Positions 26,665-37,332 are shown, counted from the stretch's first letter. The stretch: DNA of 64,000 bases from Chloroflexota bacterium (GCA_016215025.1 JACRMI010000009.1:1-64000), one strand, 5' to 3'. The notes: generated by a model not told the origin, from the sequence alone. Program-made: numbers and translations.

Positions 26665-27009
26665 ATGAGTGATAAAATTTACATGATTCCCAATCCGCCA
26701 ACACCCAATGTGCCGATCCAATTCGATCCGACATTTTGCACCGGGTGCAACGTTTGCGTTGAAGTGTGTCGCACCGATGTGTTGATGCCCAATCCTGAAA
26801 GGAAAAAACCTCCCATCGTGCTTTACCCTGACGAATGTTGGTATTGCGGAATCTGCGTTGAAGATTGCTCCATACCCGGAGCCATTATGATGGTACATCC
26901 GCTTAATCAAAGCGTCGTGGTGAATTGGAAGCGCAAAGAAACGGGCGAGTTTTTCCGACTCGGTATGAAGAATCCACCTCCACCGAATACACGACCGCCC
27001 GCAAAATAG
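26665..27009 (+). CDS. Two-cluster ferredoxin, AprB-like partner of the flavoprotein
   Basis: A protein of 114 residues with two [4Fe-4S] motifs, CTGCNVCVEVC (Cys 25, 28, 31, 35) and CWYCGICVEDC (Cys 58, 61, 64, 68). A C-terminal tail, ending in a Pro-rich stretch, could wrap around the flavoprotein as the AprB tail does. It lies 40 bases after the flavoprotein and should pass electrons to or from its FAD. GGAG precedes the ATG at 26665. The first motif lacks the proline that commonly follows the last cysteine. Confidence 0.88.
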   Translation: MSDKIYMIPNPPTPNVPIQFDPTFCTGCNVCVEVCRTDVLMPNPERKKPPIVLYPDECWYCGICVEDCSIPGAIMMVHPLNQSVVVNWKRKETGEFFRLGMKNPPPPNTRPPAK

Positions 27010-27046
27010 ATTGTATCTGCGATGTGGATGACGAAAGAGAAACCAA

Positions 27047-27994
27047 GTGGTCGTCTTTGTCGTACGCCGATTAATTGAAACAGTGATTGTTCTGGTGATC
27101 GTGAGTCTGATCGCCTTTTCGCTGTTGCATATCACCCCCGGCGACCCCGCCCTCTACATCCTGGGTGATTCGGCGACGGCAGAGCGAATCGATGCACTGC
27201 GTCACGAACTATGGCTCGATCAACCGTTGTGGGTGCAGTATGGACGTTGGGTGACCAATTTGCTTCAAGGCAACCTGGGCAACTCGATTGTGTTTCGCGA
27301 GAGCGTCACCAAATTATTCGCGGTGCGGCTGCCAATCACTTTTCATCTCGGCATCGTCGCGCTCGTCCTCAGTATCCTCTTGAGCATTCCAGCAGGTATC
27401 CTCAGCGCCGTGCGACGTGGCGGCTGGCTCGATTCCATCATCAGCGTCTTCGCCAACCTCGCAATGGCAATCCCCATTTTCTGGTTGGGCATCCTGGGAA
27501 TTTATTTCTTTGCGCTACAACTGGGATGGTTGCCCGTGCAGGGGTACACTTCGCCCGGAGACGATTTTTGGTTGAGCACCCGGCAACTTGTTATGCCCGC
27601 TATTTGTCTTGCACTCGTGCCGCTGGCATCACTCACGCGCCAAACTCGTTCGAGTATGTTGGAAGTGATTCGGCAGGATTATATACGCACGGCGCGCTCC
27701 AAGGGTTTGTCCGAGTGGAACGTGATTACGGGTCACGCGCTAAAGAACGCACTCATTCCGGTCGTAACGTTGTTGGGAATGCAACTGCGGAACTTGGTCG
27801 GCGGGGCAATTCTGGTCGAGCAAGTTTTCAACATTCCTGGGATGGGCCGCTTGCTCGTATCCGGCGTTTTTGGCAAGGATTATATTCTAGTGCAGGGGAT
27901 GGTCATGATCGTGGGGGTGGTCGTCGCGCTAGCAAATCTGGCGGTAGACATTTCCTATGGTTACATCGATCCGCGCATCCGGTACGATGAATAA
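27047..27994 (+). CDS. DppB-type ABC permease
   Basis: A protein of 315 residues with six membrane segments. The N-terminus, RRLIETVIVLVIVSLIAFSLLHITPGDP, is the DppB-family signature, and the ATPase-contact loop IRTARSKGLSEWNVITGHALKNALIP lies near 222-247. The start is GTG at 27047, with only a weak purine-rich site upstream. It works with the DppC-type permease and the fused ATPase. Confidence 0.9.
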   Translation: MVVFVVRRLIETVIVLVIVSLIAFSLLHITPGDPALYILGDSATAERIDALRHELWLDQPLWVQYGRWVTNLLQGNLGNSIVFRESVTKLFAVRLPITFHLGIVALVLSILLSIPAGILSAVRRGGWLDSIISVFANLAMAIPIFWLGILGIYFFALQLGWLPVQGYTSPGDDFWLSTRQLVMPAICLALVPLASLTRQTRSSMLEVIRQDYIRTARSKGLSEWNVITGHALKNALIPVVTLLGMQLRNLVGGAILVEQVFNIPGMGRLLVSGVFGKDYILVQGMVMIVGVVVALANLAVDISYGYIDPRIRYDE

Positions 27995-28012
27995 GGATGC
28001 AAAAAATATTTC

Positions 28013-28077
28013 CCTAGCCGAGGCGGCTCCCATGCCGCCCGCTTCGCCTGGTCGGGCGTGGGAGCCCGCTCCGCTTT
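28013..28077. repeat. Palindromic repeat family C
   Basis: CTAGCCGAGGCGGCTCCCATGCC at the left and GGGCGTGGGAGCC at the right form a hairpin between the two permease genes. A related unit, also containing CTAGCCGA, GGCTCCCATGCC and GTGGGAGCC, lies at 63403-63458 in the opposite direction. Confidence 0.7.
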
Positions 28078-28090
28078 GGAACAATACTGC

Positions 28091-28993
28091 ATGTCAACCA
28101 CAACCGTAACTCTAATTCCTTTTGATGATTCGTTGCAAGCGTCTCGCACGAAAGCATGGCAACGCTTTCTCCGCGTCTTCCTCGGTCGCAAGGTCGTCAT
28201 CTTTGGCACGGTCATTATCGTGATTTTGATTTTCGTCGCGCTCACGGCAGATTGGATTACACTTTACGATCCGTATCAGCAAAACCTGCGCGATGCGCTC
28301 AAGCAACCATCCAGCGCGCATCTGCTCGGAACCGATGCGTTGGGACGCGATACGCTGAGTCGAATCATTTACGGTACACGCACATCACTGGCAGTAGGAA
28401 TCAATTCAGTGGGTTTGGCGGCGCTAATCGGCATGGCGCTGGGGTTGATCGCCGGTTACCTGGGTGGTTGGATCGGCACATTGATTATGCGCTGTGTGGA
28501 CGCGTTGATGGCGATTCCGCCATTGATGCTCGCACTCTCGATTGGAGCAGCGCTGGGCGGTGGACTCACCAACGTGATTATCTCACTCGGCATTTCGTTG
28601 ATACCCACCTATGTGCGCTTGATGCGCGGCCAAGTGCTCGCGGTCAAGCAAGCCGATTATATCAAGGCGAGTGAAGTGACCGGCGCAAGCGACTTGACCA
28701 CGATGCTTGTCCATGTATTTCCAAATTGTCTATCGCCCTTGATCGTTCTCATCACGCTCAATCTGGGTGTCGCGATTATCGCCGAAGCTGGGTTATCGTT
28801 CGTCGGACTCGGTATCACGCCGCCGGGCGCAGCGTGGGGATCGATGGTCAACGATGGTTATCGTTATTTAATGACCAATCCAATTCTATCCATCGCGCCG
28901 GGTTTCTGTGTGATGCTTGTGGTCTTGGCATTCAATCTCGTGGGCGATGGTTTGCGTGACGCGCTCGATCCTCGTTTGCGGGGTACGCTTTAA
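28091..28993 (+). CDS. DppC-type ABC permease
   Basis: A protein of 300 residues. A hydrophobic N-terminal helix is followed by [23 protein letters not shown], the DppC hallmark. The contact loop [22 protein letters not shown] lies near 195-215. It ends in the usual [17 protein letters not shown] at 28091 is preferred because the upstream 11 codons of open frame overlap repeat family C. It is followed 4 bases later by the ATPase gene. Confidence 0.9.
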   Translation: MSTTTVTLIPFDDSLQASRTKAWQRFLRVFLGRKVVIFGTVIIVILIFVALTADWITLYDPYQQNLRDALKQPSSAHLLGTDALGRDTLSRIIYGTRTSLAVGINSVGLAALIGMALGLIAGYLGGWIGTLIMRCVDALMAIPPLMLALSIGAALGGGLTNVIISLGISLIPTYVRLMRGQVLAVKQADYIKASEVTGASDLTTMLVHVFPNCLSPLIVLITLNLGVAIIAEAGLSFVGLGITPPGAAWGSMVNDGYRYLMTNPILSIAPGFCVMLVVLAFNLVGDGLRDALDPRLRGTL

Positions 28994-28997
28994 GAAT

Positions 28998-31022
28998 ATG
29001 GCTCATCTGCTCCACGTCCGCAATCTCACCACTCAATTCAAAATCGACGATTGTACCATCCACGCCGTGGATGGCGTTTCGTATCACATCGACGCGGGCG
29101 AAATCGTCAGCATCGTCGGCGAAAGCGGCTGCGGCAAATCGGCGAGTCAACTTTCGGTCTTGCAATTGATTCCGACACCACCGGGCAAAATCGTAGGTGG
29201 CGAGGTTGTCTTCGACGGCGTGGACTTGCTCAAGTTCAAATCGGATAGTTCGCAAATGCGCGCGATTCGCGGCGGCAAGATCGGCATGATCTTTCAAGAA
29301 CCGATGACCTCGCTGAATCCTGTGTTGACGATTGGACAGCAGATCATCGAGTCGTTGGTGCTGCATCTCAAAATGGATCAGGGTAGTGCGCGTTCGCGTG
29401 CGATTGAACTACTCAAATTGGTTGGCATTCCCGATGCGGAACAACGCATCAATCACTACCCGCACCAATTCAGCGGTGGAATGCGACAGCGCGTGATGAT
29501 TGCCATGGCGCTGTGTTGCAATCCCCAGCTGCTCATTGCCGACGAAGCGACGACCGCCGTCGATGTGACGACTCAAGCGCAACTGCTCGAACTCTTGCGA
29601 AAGACCGTCCAACAATTCAATCTGTCTTTGCTCATCGTCACGCACAACCTGGGAATCGTCGCGCGCTATGCTCAAAGAATTTACGTGATGTATGCCGGAC
29701 GCATCGTCGAATCGGGAACCGCGAAAGAAATCTTTGGCGATCCACGTCATCCCTACACACTCGGTCTGCTTAAATCCGTCCCGCGCCTCGATGAACCCAA
29801 AGGACGGCAGCTCATTCCGATTCAAGGTATGCCGCCGAGTCTCACCCATCAAATAACGGGGTGTGCCTTTTATCCACGTTGCTCACGTCACGTCGACGCT
29901 TGCCAGCGCGATTCTATGCCTGTGCTCGAAAATATCGGCGGGCAACATTTTGTGGCTTGTCATTCTTCAGTCAGCCCCTATGACACTCCACGCATTTCGA
30001 GGATTGACAACTTACCTGTCGCCACAGCTGCGCCACGCAGCAAGACCCTGCTTGAAGTACGCAATTTGAAAATGTACTTTCCAATGACCAAGGGAGTGCT
30101 TCGCCGCAAGGTCGCGGACTTGAAAGCGGTTGACGACGTTAGTTTCAGTTTAAAGCGAGGGGAGACGCTGGGGTTGGTCGGCGAAAGTGGCTGCGGCAAG
30201 ACGACGGTCGGGCGTTGCTTGCTGCGGCTTTATCGACCCATCGCCGGAGAGATTCATTTTGAGGGACGCGACATTGCGCCGCTAACAAAAAATCAAATGC
30301 GCGCGATTCGCCACAAGATGCAATTGATCTTCCAAGACCCGTACAGCTCTTTGGATCCGCGTCAAAGTGCAGGCGATATTGTCGGCGAGCCGCTCAAGAT
30401 TCACCATCTGGTCAAGAACAAAAACGAATATCGGGATCGCGTGGCGGAACTTTTTCAAATGGTGGGACTCAATCCCAATCTAGCAGATCGCGTGCCGCAC
30501 GAATTTAGCGGCGGACAACGACAGCGCATCGGCATTGCGCGTGCGCTCGCGACGAATCCATCGTTTATCGTGTGCGACGAGCCAATCTCAGCGCTCGATG
30601 TATCGATCCAAGCGCAGATCGTCAATCTGCTGGATGAGTTGCAAGATCGACTGGGGGTAGCGTATCTGTTTATCGGACACGATTTGTCAGTCGTACGCCA
30701 CATCAGTGATCGCGTGGCGGTCATGTATTTGGGGCGCATCGTCGAAATGACCGATTGCGAATCGTTGTACGCCAATCCGTTGCATCCATACACCCGCGCG
30801 CTTTTATCGGCGGTTCCCATTCCTGATCCGTTTGTCGAAGAAAAGCGCGGGCAAGTGATCTTGCTAAAAGGCGAAGTACCTAGTTTGTTGAACCCACCAA
30901 CGGGGTGCAATTTTCATCAGCGTTGCCCCATCGCCACGCGAGAGTGCAGTCAAGCTGTACCGCTGCTGCGCAACGTCAATTCGAATCATCACGTCGCCTG
31001 CATTCATATGGGCGAGTATTGA
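28998..31022 (+). CDS. Fused DppD-DppF type dual ATPase
   Basis: A protein of 674 residues containing two complete oligopeptide-type ABC ATPases in one chain. The first has Walker A GESGCGKS (41-48), signature [15 protein letters not shown] and a Cys-containing C-terminal segment, GCAFYPRC. The second has GESGCGKT (about 394-401), signature [15 protein letters not shown] and its own tail, GCNFHQRC. The cysteines of each tail fit the iron-sulfur or zinc-like C-terminal motif of the DppD/DppF families. It starts four bases after the DppC stop. Its own stop is only 7 bp from the convergent araD gene, with no visible terminator between. Confidence 0.92.
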   Translation: MAHLLHVRNLTTQFKIDDCTIHAVDGVSYHIDAGEIVSIVGESGCGKSASQLSVLQLIPTPPGKIVGGEVVFDGVDLLKFKSDSSQMRAIRGGKIGMIFQEPMTSLNPVLTIGQQIIESLVLHLKMDQGSARSRAIELLKLVGIPDAEQRINHYPHQFSGGMRQRVMIAMALCCNPQLLIADEATTAVDVTTQAQLLELLRKTVQQFNLSLLIVTHNLGIVARYAQRIYVMYAGRIVESGTAKEIFGDPRHPYTLGLLKSVPRLDEPKGRQLIPIQGMPPSLTHQITGCAFYPRCSRHVDACQRDSMPVLENIGGQHFVACHSSVSPYDTPRISRIDNLPVATAAPRSKTLLEVRNLKMYFPMTKGVLRRKVADLKAVDDVSFSLKRGETLGLVGESGCGKTTVGRCLLRLYRPIAGEIHFEGRDIAPLTKNQMRAIRHKMQLIFQDPYSSLDPRQSAGDIVGEPLKIHHLVKNKNEYRDRVAELFQMVGLNPNLADRVPHEFSGGQRQRIGIARALATNPSFIVCDEPISALDVSIQAQIVNLLDELQDRLGVAYLFIGHDLSVVRHISDRVAVMYLGRIVEMTDCESLYANPLHPYTRALLSAVPIPDPFVEEKRGQVILLKGEVPSLLNPPTGCNFHQRCPIATRECSQAVPLLRNVNSNHHVACIHMGEY

Positions 31023-31029
31023 ACGCCTC

Positions 31030-31692
31030 TTATTTCTTTTGGCTCGCGGCAAAAGACCCGTAGCGATTTTGATAGCGGTCGTAGTTCGCGGCGATCTCTT
31101 CGAACGGTAATTCTTCAATCTGTCCAATCTGCATCGCGAGCCAAACCGTCTTGGCAATATCCTCAACCATGACTGCGGCTTTCACCGCCTTTTGCACCGT
31201 CGCGCCAATCGTGAACACGCCATGTTGCTTCATCAAAATGGCAACCGACTTGCCGATTTTGCGCGTGACCTCTTCGCCGATTTCTTGGTCGCCGATGCGC
31301 ACATACCCCGCGCACGGAATCTCCGTCCCAAATTCATCCGCAATCGCCGTGAGGCAAACGGGAATCGATTTGCCCACCGCTGCGAATGCAGTCGCATAGT
31401 TGGAATGCGTGTGAACGATGCCATTCACGTCAGGACGATGTTTATAGATTGATAAATGCGACGCAGTATCCGTCGAAGGTCCCAGGGTCGCTTCGATCAC
31501 GTTGCCGTCCAAATCGACAATGGCCATATTCTCCGGCGTCAGTTCCCCGAACAAGACACCGCTGGGCTTGATGACGACAAGTCCGGTTGCTGGGTCGCGT
31601 CCGCTTACATTGCCGCTCGTCCACGTGACTAGATGATTGTCAGGCAATGCCATGTTCGCGCGCCAAACTTGTTTGCGCAATTGTTCAAGCAT
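31030..31692 (-). CDS. araD: L-ribulose-5-phosphate 4-epimerase
   Basis: A protein of 220 residues, class II aldolase fold. It interconverts L-ribulose 5-phosphate and D-xylulose 5-phosphate, the last step of the bacterial L-arabinose pathway. Zinc ligands are visible: H94 and H96 in IVHTHSNY and H157 in MKQHGVFTIG, with Asp75 at the position of the E. coli acid (GPSTDT). The phosphate loop SGNVSGRD is at 26-33. Its ATG overlaps the araB stop by one base (TGATG). It is the last gene of the locus. Confidence 0.92.
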   Translation of the reverse strand: MLEQLRKQVWRANMALPDNHLVTWTSGNVSGRDPATGLVVIKPSGVLFGELTPENMAIVDLDGNVIEATLGPSTDTASHLSIYKHRPDVNGIVHTHSNYATAFAAVGKSIPVCLTAIADEFGTEIPCAGYVRIGDQEIGEEVTRKIGKSVAILMKQHGVFTIGATVQKAVKAAVMVEDIAKTVWLAMQIGQIEELPFEEIAANYDRYQNRYGSFAASQKK

Positions 31693-33383
31693 CAGTCACC
31701 CCATGCCTGATGCAGTGCATCGGCTTTGATTTTTTTCAACGTCTTCATCACATTGTTCTCGCCGCGTCCAAAATAGTTATACAAACACAGGTATTCAGAG
31801 TATAATTGATCGTACACTTGTCGATTTGAGGCGATCGGTTTGAACGATTGTTTTTTCAGCCGCGCCATTTTTGGCGTCGCTTCAAAGATCGAATCGTAAC
31901 CGCCAGCCGCGCGCCCTGCCGCGACCGCGCCGTACATCGCCGCGCCAAGCGCCGGCGTCTGCGTCGAGCTGCTCACCTTGATTTCGCGCCCCGTCACATC
32001 GGCGTAAATTTGCATCAACAATTTGTTCTTCTCCGGTAGTCCACCGCAGGCGACGAGCTCATTCACCGCCACGCCATTCTTATCGAATGCTTCGACGATG
32101 ACACGCGTACCGAACGCCGTCGCTTCGATCAACGCGCGATAAATCTCCGGTGCTTTGGTCGCCAGTGTCGCGCCAACGAGCAAACCAGTCAAATCAACAT
32201 CGACCAGCGTCGAGCGATTGCCATTCCACCAATCGAGCGCAAGCAAACCCGATTCGCCCGGCTTTAATTTCGCCGCTTCGAGTTCCAGTGATTTGTGCAA
32301 ATCGATTTTGCGTTTCTTTGCCGCTGCATGATATTCCGGCGGGACTGCATGATCGACAAACCAAGCAAAGATGTCGCCGACGCCGGATTGTCCCGCTTCA
32401 TAGCCGAAATAACCGGGGATGATGCCGTCTTCGACATAGCCGCACATGCCTTCGATGATGCGTTCATTCGTGCCGACAACCATGTGGCAAATGCTCGTGC
32501 CCATCACCATCACCATGCGCCCCGCTTCGACGACAGTCGCCGCGGGAACCGATACATGCGCATCGACATTCGCGACGGCAACCGCAGTCCCAGGTTTCAA
32601 TCCAGTGAAATGCGCGGCGCGTGAAGTGATGCGCCCTGCTCGTCCCCCCAATGGCGCGATTCGCTGCGATAGTTTTTCTTGCACGACATTTGCCAAACGC
32701 GGATCGAGCGCAGCATAATAATCATTGGAAGGAAAACCGTCGCGTTTCGACCACAGCGCTTTGTAACCGGCGGTGCAAGCATTGCGAGTCTCTTCTCCGG
32801 TCAATTGCCACACCACCCAGTCCGCCGCTTCGATGAAACGATCGGCGGCGTTATAAATCTCTGGCGCTTCGTCGAGAATTTGCAGCGTCTTTGAAAAAAA
32901 CCATTCGGATGATATTTTGCCACCGTAGCGCGCAAGCCACTTTTCGCCCATCTGTCGCGCCGTTGCATTGATCTTGTCGGCTTCGGGTTGCGCCGCGTGA
33001 TGCTTCCACAGTTTCACCCAGGCGTGTGGATGGTGGCGATATTCAGGAATCACGCACAGCGGCGTGCCATCGGCTTTGACGGGCAGCATCGTACAGGCCG
33101 TAAAATCAATGCCGACCCCGATCACATCGGCAGGATCGATTTTGGTTTTCTTGAGCACGGCAGGAACCGTGGAGCGAAAAGTGCGAATGTAGTCTTCCGG
33201 GTCTTGGAGTGCCCAGTCCGGCTCTAATCGAATCTTGGTGCCCGGCAAGAATTCATCGATCACGCGATTCTTGTACGGATACACCGCCGTCGCGATTTCT
33301 TTGCCGTTGCTCACATCGACCAGCACTGCGCGGCCGGACTCTGTTCCAAAATCCACTCCAATGGTGTACTTGCGCTTACTCAT
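31692..33383 (-). CDS. araB: L-ribulokinase
   Basis: A protein of 563 residues, the usual length for AraB. It is a FGGY-family sugar kinase with the N-terminal phosphate-binding motif [17 protein letters not shown] and the FGGY-like C-terminal segment [21 protein letters not shown]. It phosphorylates L-ribulose, the product of the arabinose isomerase at 44160. GGGAGGATAAC precedes the ATG. It is separated from the permease genes by 194 bases holding a hairpin, so it may have its own promoter or be at the end of the long transcript. Confidence 0.92.
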   Translation of the reverse strand: MSKRKYTIGVDFGTESGRAVLVDVSNGKEIATAVYPYKNRVIDEFLPGTKIRLEPDWALQDPEDYIRTFRSTVPAVLKKTKIDPADVIGVGIDFTACTMLPVKADGTPLCVIPEYRHHPHAWVKLWKHHAAQPEADKINATARQMGEKWLARYGGKISSEWFFSKTLQILDEAPEIYNAADRFIEAADWVVWQLTGEETRNACTAGYKALWSKRDGFPSNDYYAALDPRLANVVQEKLSQRIAPLGGRAGRITSRAAHFTGLKPGTAVAVANVDAHVSVPAATVVEAGRMVMVMGTSICHMVVGTNERIIEGMCGYVEDGIIPGYFGYEAGQSGVGDIFAWFVDHAVPPEYHAAAKKRKIDLHKSLELEAAKLKPGESGLLALDWWNGNRSTLVDVDLTGLLVGATLATKAPEIYRALIEATAFGTRVIVEAFDKNGVAVNELVACGGLPEKNKLLMQIYADVTGREIKVSSSTQTPALGAAMYGAVAAGRAAGGYDSIFEATPKMARLKKQSFKPIASNRQVYDQLYSEYLCLYNYFGRGENNVMKTLKKIKADALHQAWGD

Positions 33384-33512
33384 GTTATCCTCCCGATGAT
33401 TCGATTATCATTTTCAGACACAAAATCATTTTATGCAGTTCAAGCGATTTAATCAATTCTTTGCACGTCATAGAATGTTCGGCAATGTTCCAATCTTCCT
33501 CGCGAAAGTGAC

Positions 33513-33544
33513 AATAGGTTGAACGTGAAACCGTCCAACCTATT
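33513..33544 (-). other. Hairpin between the permease and araB genes
   Basis: AATAGGTTG (33513-33521) pairs with CAACCTATT (33536-33544), loop of 14 bases. On the minus strand it lies upstream of the permease gene and downstream of araB's start region; transcription passes from the permease side to araB. No T run follows, so processing or protection is more likely than termination. Confidence 0.45.
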
Positions 33545-33577
33545 GCACCGAGGAGGAGAACAGCATCACGCGTCCGT

Positions 33578-34609
33578 TTAAGAATGTTTCTTTCGCATAT
33601 AGAACAGACTTTGAATGCCGATAAAAATCAGCGTGAGCACCCCAACGCCGATGCGCGTCCACCACGAACTCAGCGTGCCGTTGAATTGCAGAATCGACAC
33701 GATGGTTCCATGAATCAAGACACCGAAAAGCGTGCCGATCACATTGCCCACGCCACCGGTCAACAATGTGCCGCCCATGACGACGGAGGCAATGGCATCC
33801 AGTTCCATCCCCGTCGCAAATTGTCCATAGCCCGCGAGCAACGAGATGCTAAAGACGATTCCTGCCAAGGCAGAGCAAAGTCCGCTGAAGGAATAGACGA
33901 TGATTTTTGTGCGAGCGACCGGTAACCCCATCAGCAATGCCGATTGCTCGTTGTTGCCAATCGCATAGATGGTACGCCCAAAACGCGTAAAGTAGGTCAG
34001 ATAGAAAGCGATAATGAGCAACAGCGGCGCAACGAAGGTAGAAATATAAACATAGGCATCGACAAAAGGAATCGGAATCGAGGTTAGCGCTAGAAACTTG
34101 TAGAAACTGTCTTTGATGGAAACGGATTCCAGACTGATGATGTACGCCATGCCCCGTGCGAAAAAGAGTCCCATGAGCGTCGCAATAAAGGGCTGCACTT
34201 TGAGAAACTGAATGATGCAACCCATGACAAATCCAAACACGATGCCGATGACGATCATCAAAGGAATCACCACGAATGGACTGACGCCGCCTCTGAGCAT
34301 CGCCGCCGATGCGGCGCTCGTCAGCGCAATCACGCCGCCCACCGAAAGATCAATTCCGCCAGTGATAATCACCAGCGTCATGCCAATCGAAACCAGCAAT
34401 AGACTGGCGTCGTTGATAAACAGATTGAAAAACACCTGCGGCTGCTGCATGGCAGGATACATTTGCCCACCTATGAAATAAGCCAGGAGAAAAATCGAAA
34501 TGGTGGTCAACAGCGGTCCAAAACGCAGCAAGAAAAGTTTGATCCGCTGCGCCAGGTCGATCAGGAATGATTCGTCCCGCGATCGCACGGCTTTAGTTTG
34601 CTGTGCCAT
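33578..34609 (-). CDS. Sugar ABC permease (YjfF/RbsC family), second permease
   Basis: A membrane protein of 343 residues of the ribose/galactofuranose permease family. It has TLVIITGGIDLSVGGVIAL near 90-108 and the late loop ELDAIASVVMGGTLLTGGVGN near 262-282, both typical. It overlaps the first permease gene by 17 bases. Two different permeases with one ATPase is the YtfRT-YjfF arrangement used for furanose sugars, which fits L-arabinose (arabinofuranose) uptake. Confidence 0.9.
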   Translation of the reverse strand: MAQQTKAVRSRDESFLIDLAQRIKLFLLRFGPLLTTISIFLLAYFIGGQMYPAMQQPQVFFNLFINDASLLLVSIGMTLVIITGGIDLSVGGVIALTSAASAAMLRGGVSPFVVIPLMIVIGIVFGFVMGCIIQFLKVQPFIATLMGLFFARGMAYIISLESVSIKDSFYKFLALTSIPIPFVDAYVYISTFVAPLLLIIAFYLTYFTRFGRTIYAIGNNEQSALLMGLPVARTKIIVYSFSGLCSALAGIVFSISLLAGYGQFATGMELDAIASVVMGGTLLTGGVGNVIGTLFGVLIHGTIVSILQFNGTLSSWWTRIGVGVLTLIFIGIQSLFYMRKKHS

Positions 34610-35669
34610 GTTGCGAACCTCTCATCTCGGAGAATCGATTCAAGAATCGCCGAGTATAATCCGAATAAAGGAGAATCACGACCATGACCAGCACCGCCTT
34701 GGCAGCCAATAGCGCATTCGCTGGCACGCCCAGCGTGTACACGGTGAGCGTAAACGTCCAAATCACGACCGCCCCAATCACACTGGCAAGTAAAGAAAAC
34801 CTGCCACCTGTCATCATGGTTCCGCCCATGACTACCGCTAGGATAGCGTCCAATTCGTAATTGAGTCCATTGTTATTTCCATCAGCGCTGTGGACATAGG
34901 AGCTGAGAATCAATCCCGCGATGGCAGCGCAAAACCCACAAAAGGCATACGCGAACAGCTTGACGTTCTTTTCGTTGATGCCGCTATAGTACGACGATTT
35001 GGAATTGATGCCAACAGATTCGATGAACAAGCCGATAGACGTTTTGCGCACGAGCACCCAAGCCAAAAGAAAAACGACCGCCACGATGTAAACCGATACG
35101 GGCAGCCCCAGGATGTATCCGTTGCCAAACCAGAAATACGGCGTGTAGTAAATCGTCATGATTTGCCCATTCGTAATGAGTTGAGCAATGCCTCGTCCGG
35201 CTACCATCAGAATAAGCGTCGCCACCATTGGTTGGATCTTCGCGCGCGAAACAAGAAAGCCATTCCATAGACCACACGCCGTGCCCGCCGCAAGGTCAGC
35301 TAGGACGATAATCGGCAACGGCGTGTTCGTCGCATCCTTGGTGAGAATATCATTTGTGATGAGCACATTGCCCAACGCCGGATTGATCAACACCGCGCCC
35401 ATCGCCGCCGAAATCGCAATCACAGCGCCGACAGAAAGATCGATGCCGCCGGTGGCAATCACCAACGTCATGCCAAGCGCGACCAACATGAGCGGCGCGC
35501 CATTGTTGACGATGTCAATCAGGTTGCCGTACAAATGATCGCCTTGAATTTCGATCTTGAAGAAACTAGGAGCGTAGAAGGCATCGAAAATTAGAATCAA
35601 TACAAGCGCGCCGATAGGCAAAAACAAGGAGCTTTCGCGGATACGCGTGAGCCAAGGCGTGTTTTTCAT
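34593..35669 (-). CDS. Sugar ABC permease (YtfT/RbsC family), first permease
   Basis: A membrane protein of 358 residues with the family segments TLVIATGGIDLSVGAVIAI (about 64-82) and ELDAILAVVMGGTMMTGGRFS near 277-297. A polar insert, TNDILTKDATNTPLP, lies between early membrane segments. Its ATG overlaps the ATPase stop by four bases, so it is translationally coupled. It forms a heteromeric pore with the 33578 product. Confidence 0.9.
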   Translation of the reverse strand: MKNTPWLTRIRESSLFLPIGALVLILIFDAFYAPSFFKIEIQGDHLYGNLIDIVNNGAPLMLVALGMTLVIATGGIDLSVGAVIAISAAMGAVLINPALGNVLITNDILTKDATNTPLPIIVLADLAAGTACGLWNGFLVSRAKIQPMVATLILMVAGRGIAQLITNGQIMTIYYTPYFWFGNGYILGLPVSVYIVAVVFLLAWVLVRKTSIGLFIESVGINSKSSYYSGINEKNVKLFAYAFCGFCAAIAGLILSSYVHSADGNNNGLNYELDAILAVVMGGTMMTGGRFSLLASVIGAVVIWTFTLTVYTLGVPANALLAAKAVLVMVVILLYSDYTRRFLNRFSEMRGSQHGTAN

Positions 35670-37180
35670 AGGTTCCCTGCCATGGTACGAATAATCGTCT
35701 GATCGTCCACGTCGCCAGAATATTCGGCGGCTTTTTTGCGATCACGCAGCACGACGATGCGATTGCTGACACGGAGGACTTCTTCCAACTCAGAAGAGAT
35801 GAACAAGATCGAGATGCCCTCCTTCGCCAAGTCCAAAACCAATTTTTGGATTTCCGCTTTCGCGCCCACATCGATTCCGCGGGTCGGCTCGTCGAGAATC
35901 AAAACTTGAGGACTGGTTGCAAGCCAACGCGCGAGAATAACTTTTTGCTGATTACCGCCACTTAAATTCTTGACTAGTTGATCCGGCGATGGAGTAACGA
36001 TTCCTAACAGCTTGATAAATTTTTCCGCGATCTCATATTGTTTTTGCGACGAAATAAACTTGAACCAACCATAGCGCGCTTGCAATGCCAGGATGATATT
36101 TTCACGAATGGTTAAATCGCCCACCACGCCTTCGGCTTTGCGGTCTTCGGGGCACAATGCGATTCCACGTTTGAGAGATTCGGCCGGCGAAAAATCATTG
36201 ACCTTTTCGCCGTGAAATGCAAGCATGCCAGTGTCCGGTGTCTCGATACCAAAGATCAAGTCCGCCATCTCGGTTCGACCGGAACCAAGCAAACCGGCGA
36301 TGCCGACGACTTCATTCGCGTTCAAATCCAAATCAACCGGTTCTAGGAATCCTGCGCGCCCCAGATTTCTCGCTTCGACCAAGCTTTTTTTCTCACGCGC
36401 TTGCTCGCCCGTCGATTTGATTTTCGACATCGCATCCAAATCAGTTAGACTACGCCCCAACATTTTGGCAACCAACTCCACACGCGGCAGCGACGCCGTC
36501 TCGAACGTGCCGACGAGTTTGCCATTCCGCAGAACGGTGATGCGGTCGGCGACCTGATAAATCTGATCGAGAAAGTGGGTGATGAAAATAATTCCGATAC
36601 CTTCGCTCTTTAGTTTGCGCATGACGTCAAAGAGCAAATTGGTTTCGTGAATGTCGAGACTGGAGGTGGGTTCGTCGAGGATCAGGACTTCTGCAGCCGC
36701 AATTTCAAGCGCGCGGGTGATGGCGACCATTTGCTGAATCGCCACCGAAAAATTCCCCAGCGGTTGGGTTACATCGAGGTCGATCCCTAAGCGCTGGATA
36801 GCTTGGTAAGCCAAGTCGTTCATCTTTTTGTAATGAATACTGCCGAAACGATGCGGCTCGTGTCCCAGCATGATGTTTTCGGCGATGGAAATATTGGTGC
36901 ACAGATTCACTTCTTGATAAACGGTGCTAATGCCGAGTTCTTGGGAATGCTGGGGGGATCGGACTAGAATAGGTTTTCCATTCAGTTCGATAGAACCTTG
37001 GTCGGGCTGCTCTACGCCAGTGAGAACTTTGATGAGCGTGGATTTGCCCGCCCCGTTTTCGCCGACCAAGGCGTGGACTTCGCCTTTTCTCAAAGTAAAA
37101 TCAACGTCCTCAAGGGCGAGAACGCCAGGAAATGATTTGGTAATTCCCTTCATGCTCAAGAGCGGCTGAATATCTGCCAT
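35666..37180 (-). CDS. Sugar ABC ATPase with two nucleotide-binding domains (AraG/YtfR type)
   Basis: A protein of 504 residues containing two ATPase domains, as usual for sugar importers of the RbsA/AraG class. The first has a complete Walker A, GENGAGKST, and a degenerate signature, FSVAIQQMVAI. The second has the typical degenerate Walker A GLLGSGRTE and a good signature, LSGGNQQKVILARWLA, followed by LILDEPTRGIDVGAK. ATG at 37180 is preferred over a TTG two codons earlier. It follows the binding-protein gene at 37501 across 320 bases of repeats and drives uptake for the arabinose locus. Confidence 0.93.
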   Translation of the reverse strand: MADIQPLLSMKGITKSFPGVLALEDVDFTLRKGEVHALVGENGAGKSTLIKVLTGVEQPDQGSIELNGKPILVRSPQHSQELGISTVYQEVNLCTNISIAENIMLGHEPHRFGSIHYKKMNDLAYQAIQRLGIDLDVTQPLGNFSVAIQQMVAITRALEIAAAEVLILDEPTSSLDIHETNLLFDVMRKLKSEGIGIIFITHFLDQIYQVADRITVLRNGKLVGTFETASLPRVELVAKMLGRSLTDLDAMSKIKSTGEQAREKKSLVEARNLGRAGFLEPVDLDLNANEVVGIAGLLGSGRTEMADLIFGIETPDTGMLAFHGEKVNDFSPAESLKRGIALCPEDRKAEGVVGDLTIRENIILALQARYGWFKFISSQKQYEIAEKFIKLLGIVTPSPDQLVKNLSGGNQQKVILARWLATSPQVLILDEPTRGIDVGAKAEIQKLVLDLAKEGISILFISSELEEVLRVSNRIVVLRDRKKAAEYSGDVDDQTIIRTMAGNL

Positions 37181-37230
37181 AGACAAAATCCGCTTTCTTC
37201 GTTCAGAACTTTTGAATGATTACTCAGGAA

Positions 37231-37332
37231 TGTCACCCCGAGCGACACTTACACCTACGGTAACGCAAGTGCAGATGAGCGAAGGGGCTTGTTCTACGGA
37301 AAACGAGATGCTTCGCTTCGCTCAGGATGACG
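37231..37332. repeat. Dispersed repeat family A, variant copy
   Basis: Left end TGTCACCCCGAGCGA, right end GCTTCGCTTCGCTCAGGATGAC; the middle is divergent. With the family B unit at 37433-37488 it fills the 320-base gap between the binding protein and ATPase genes, where nothing else was seen. Confidence 0.65.

Noticed and set aside
22877-31022. Assignment of the family 5 importer to nickel or dipeptides
   Set aside because: Family membership alone does not set the cargo, and no nickel enzyme or peptidase gene is nearby.
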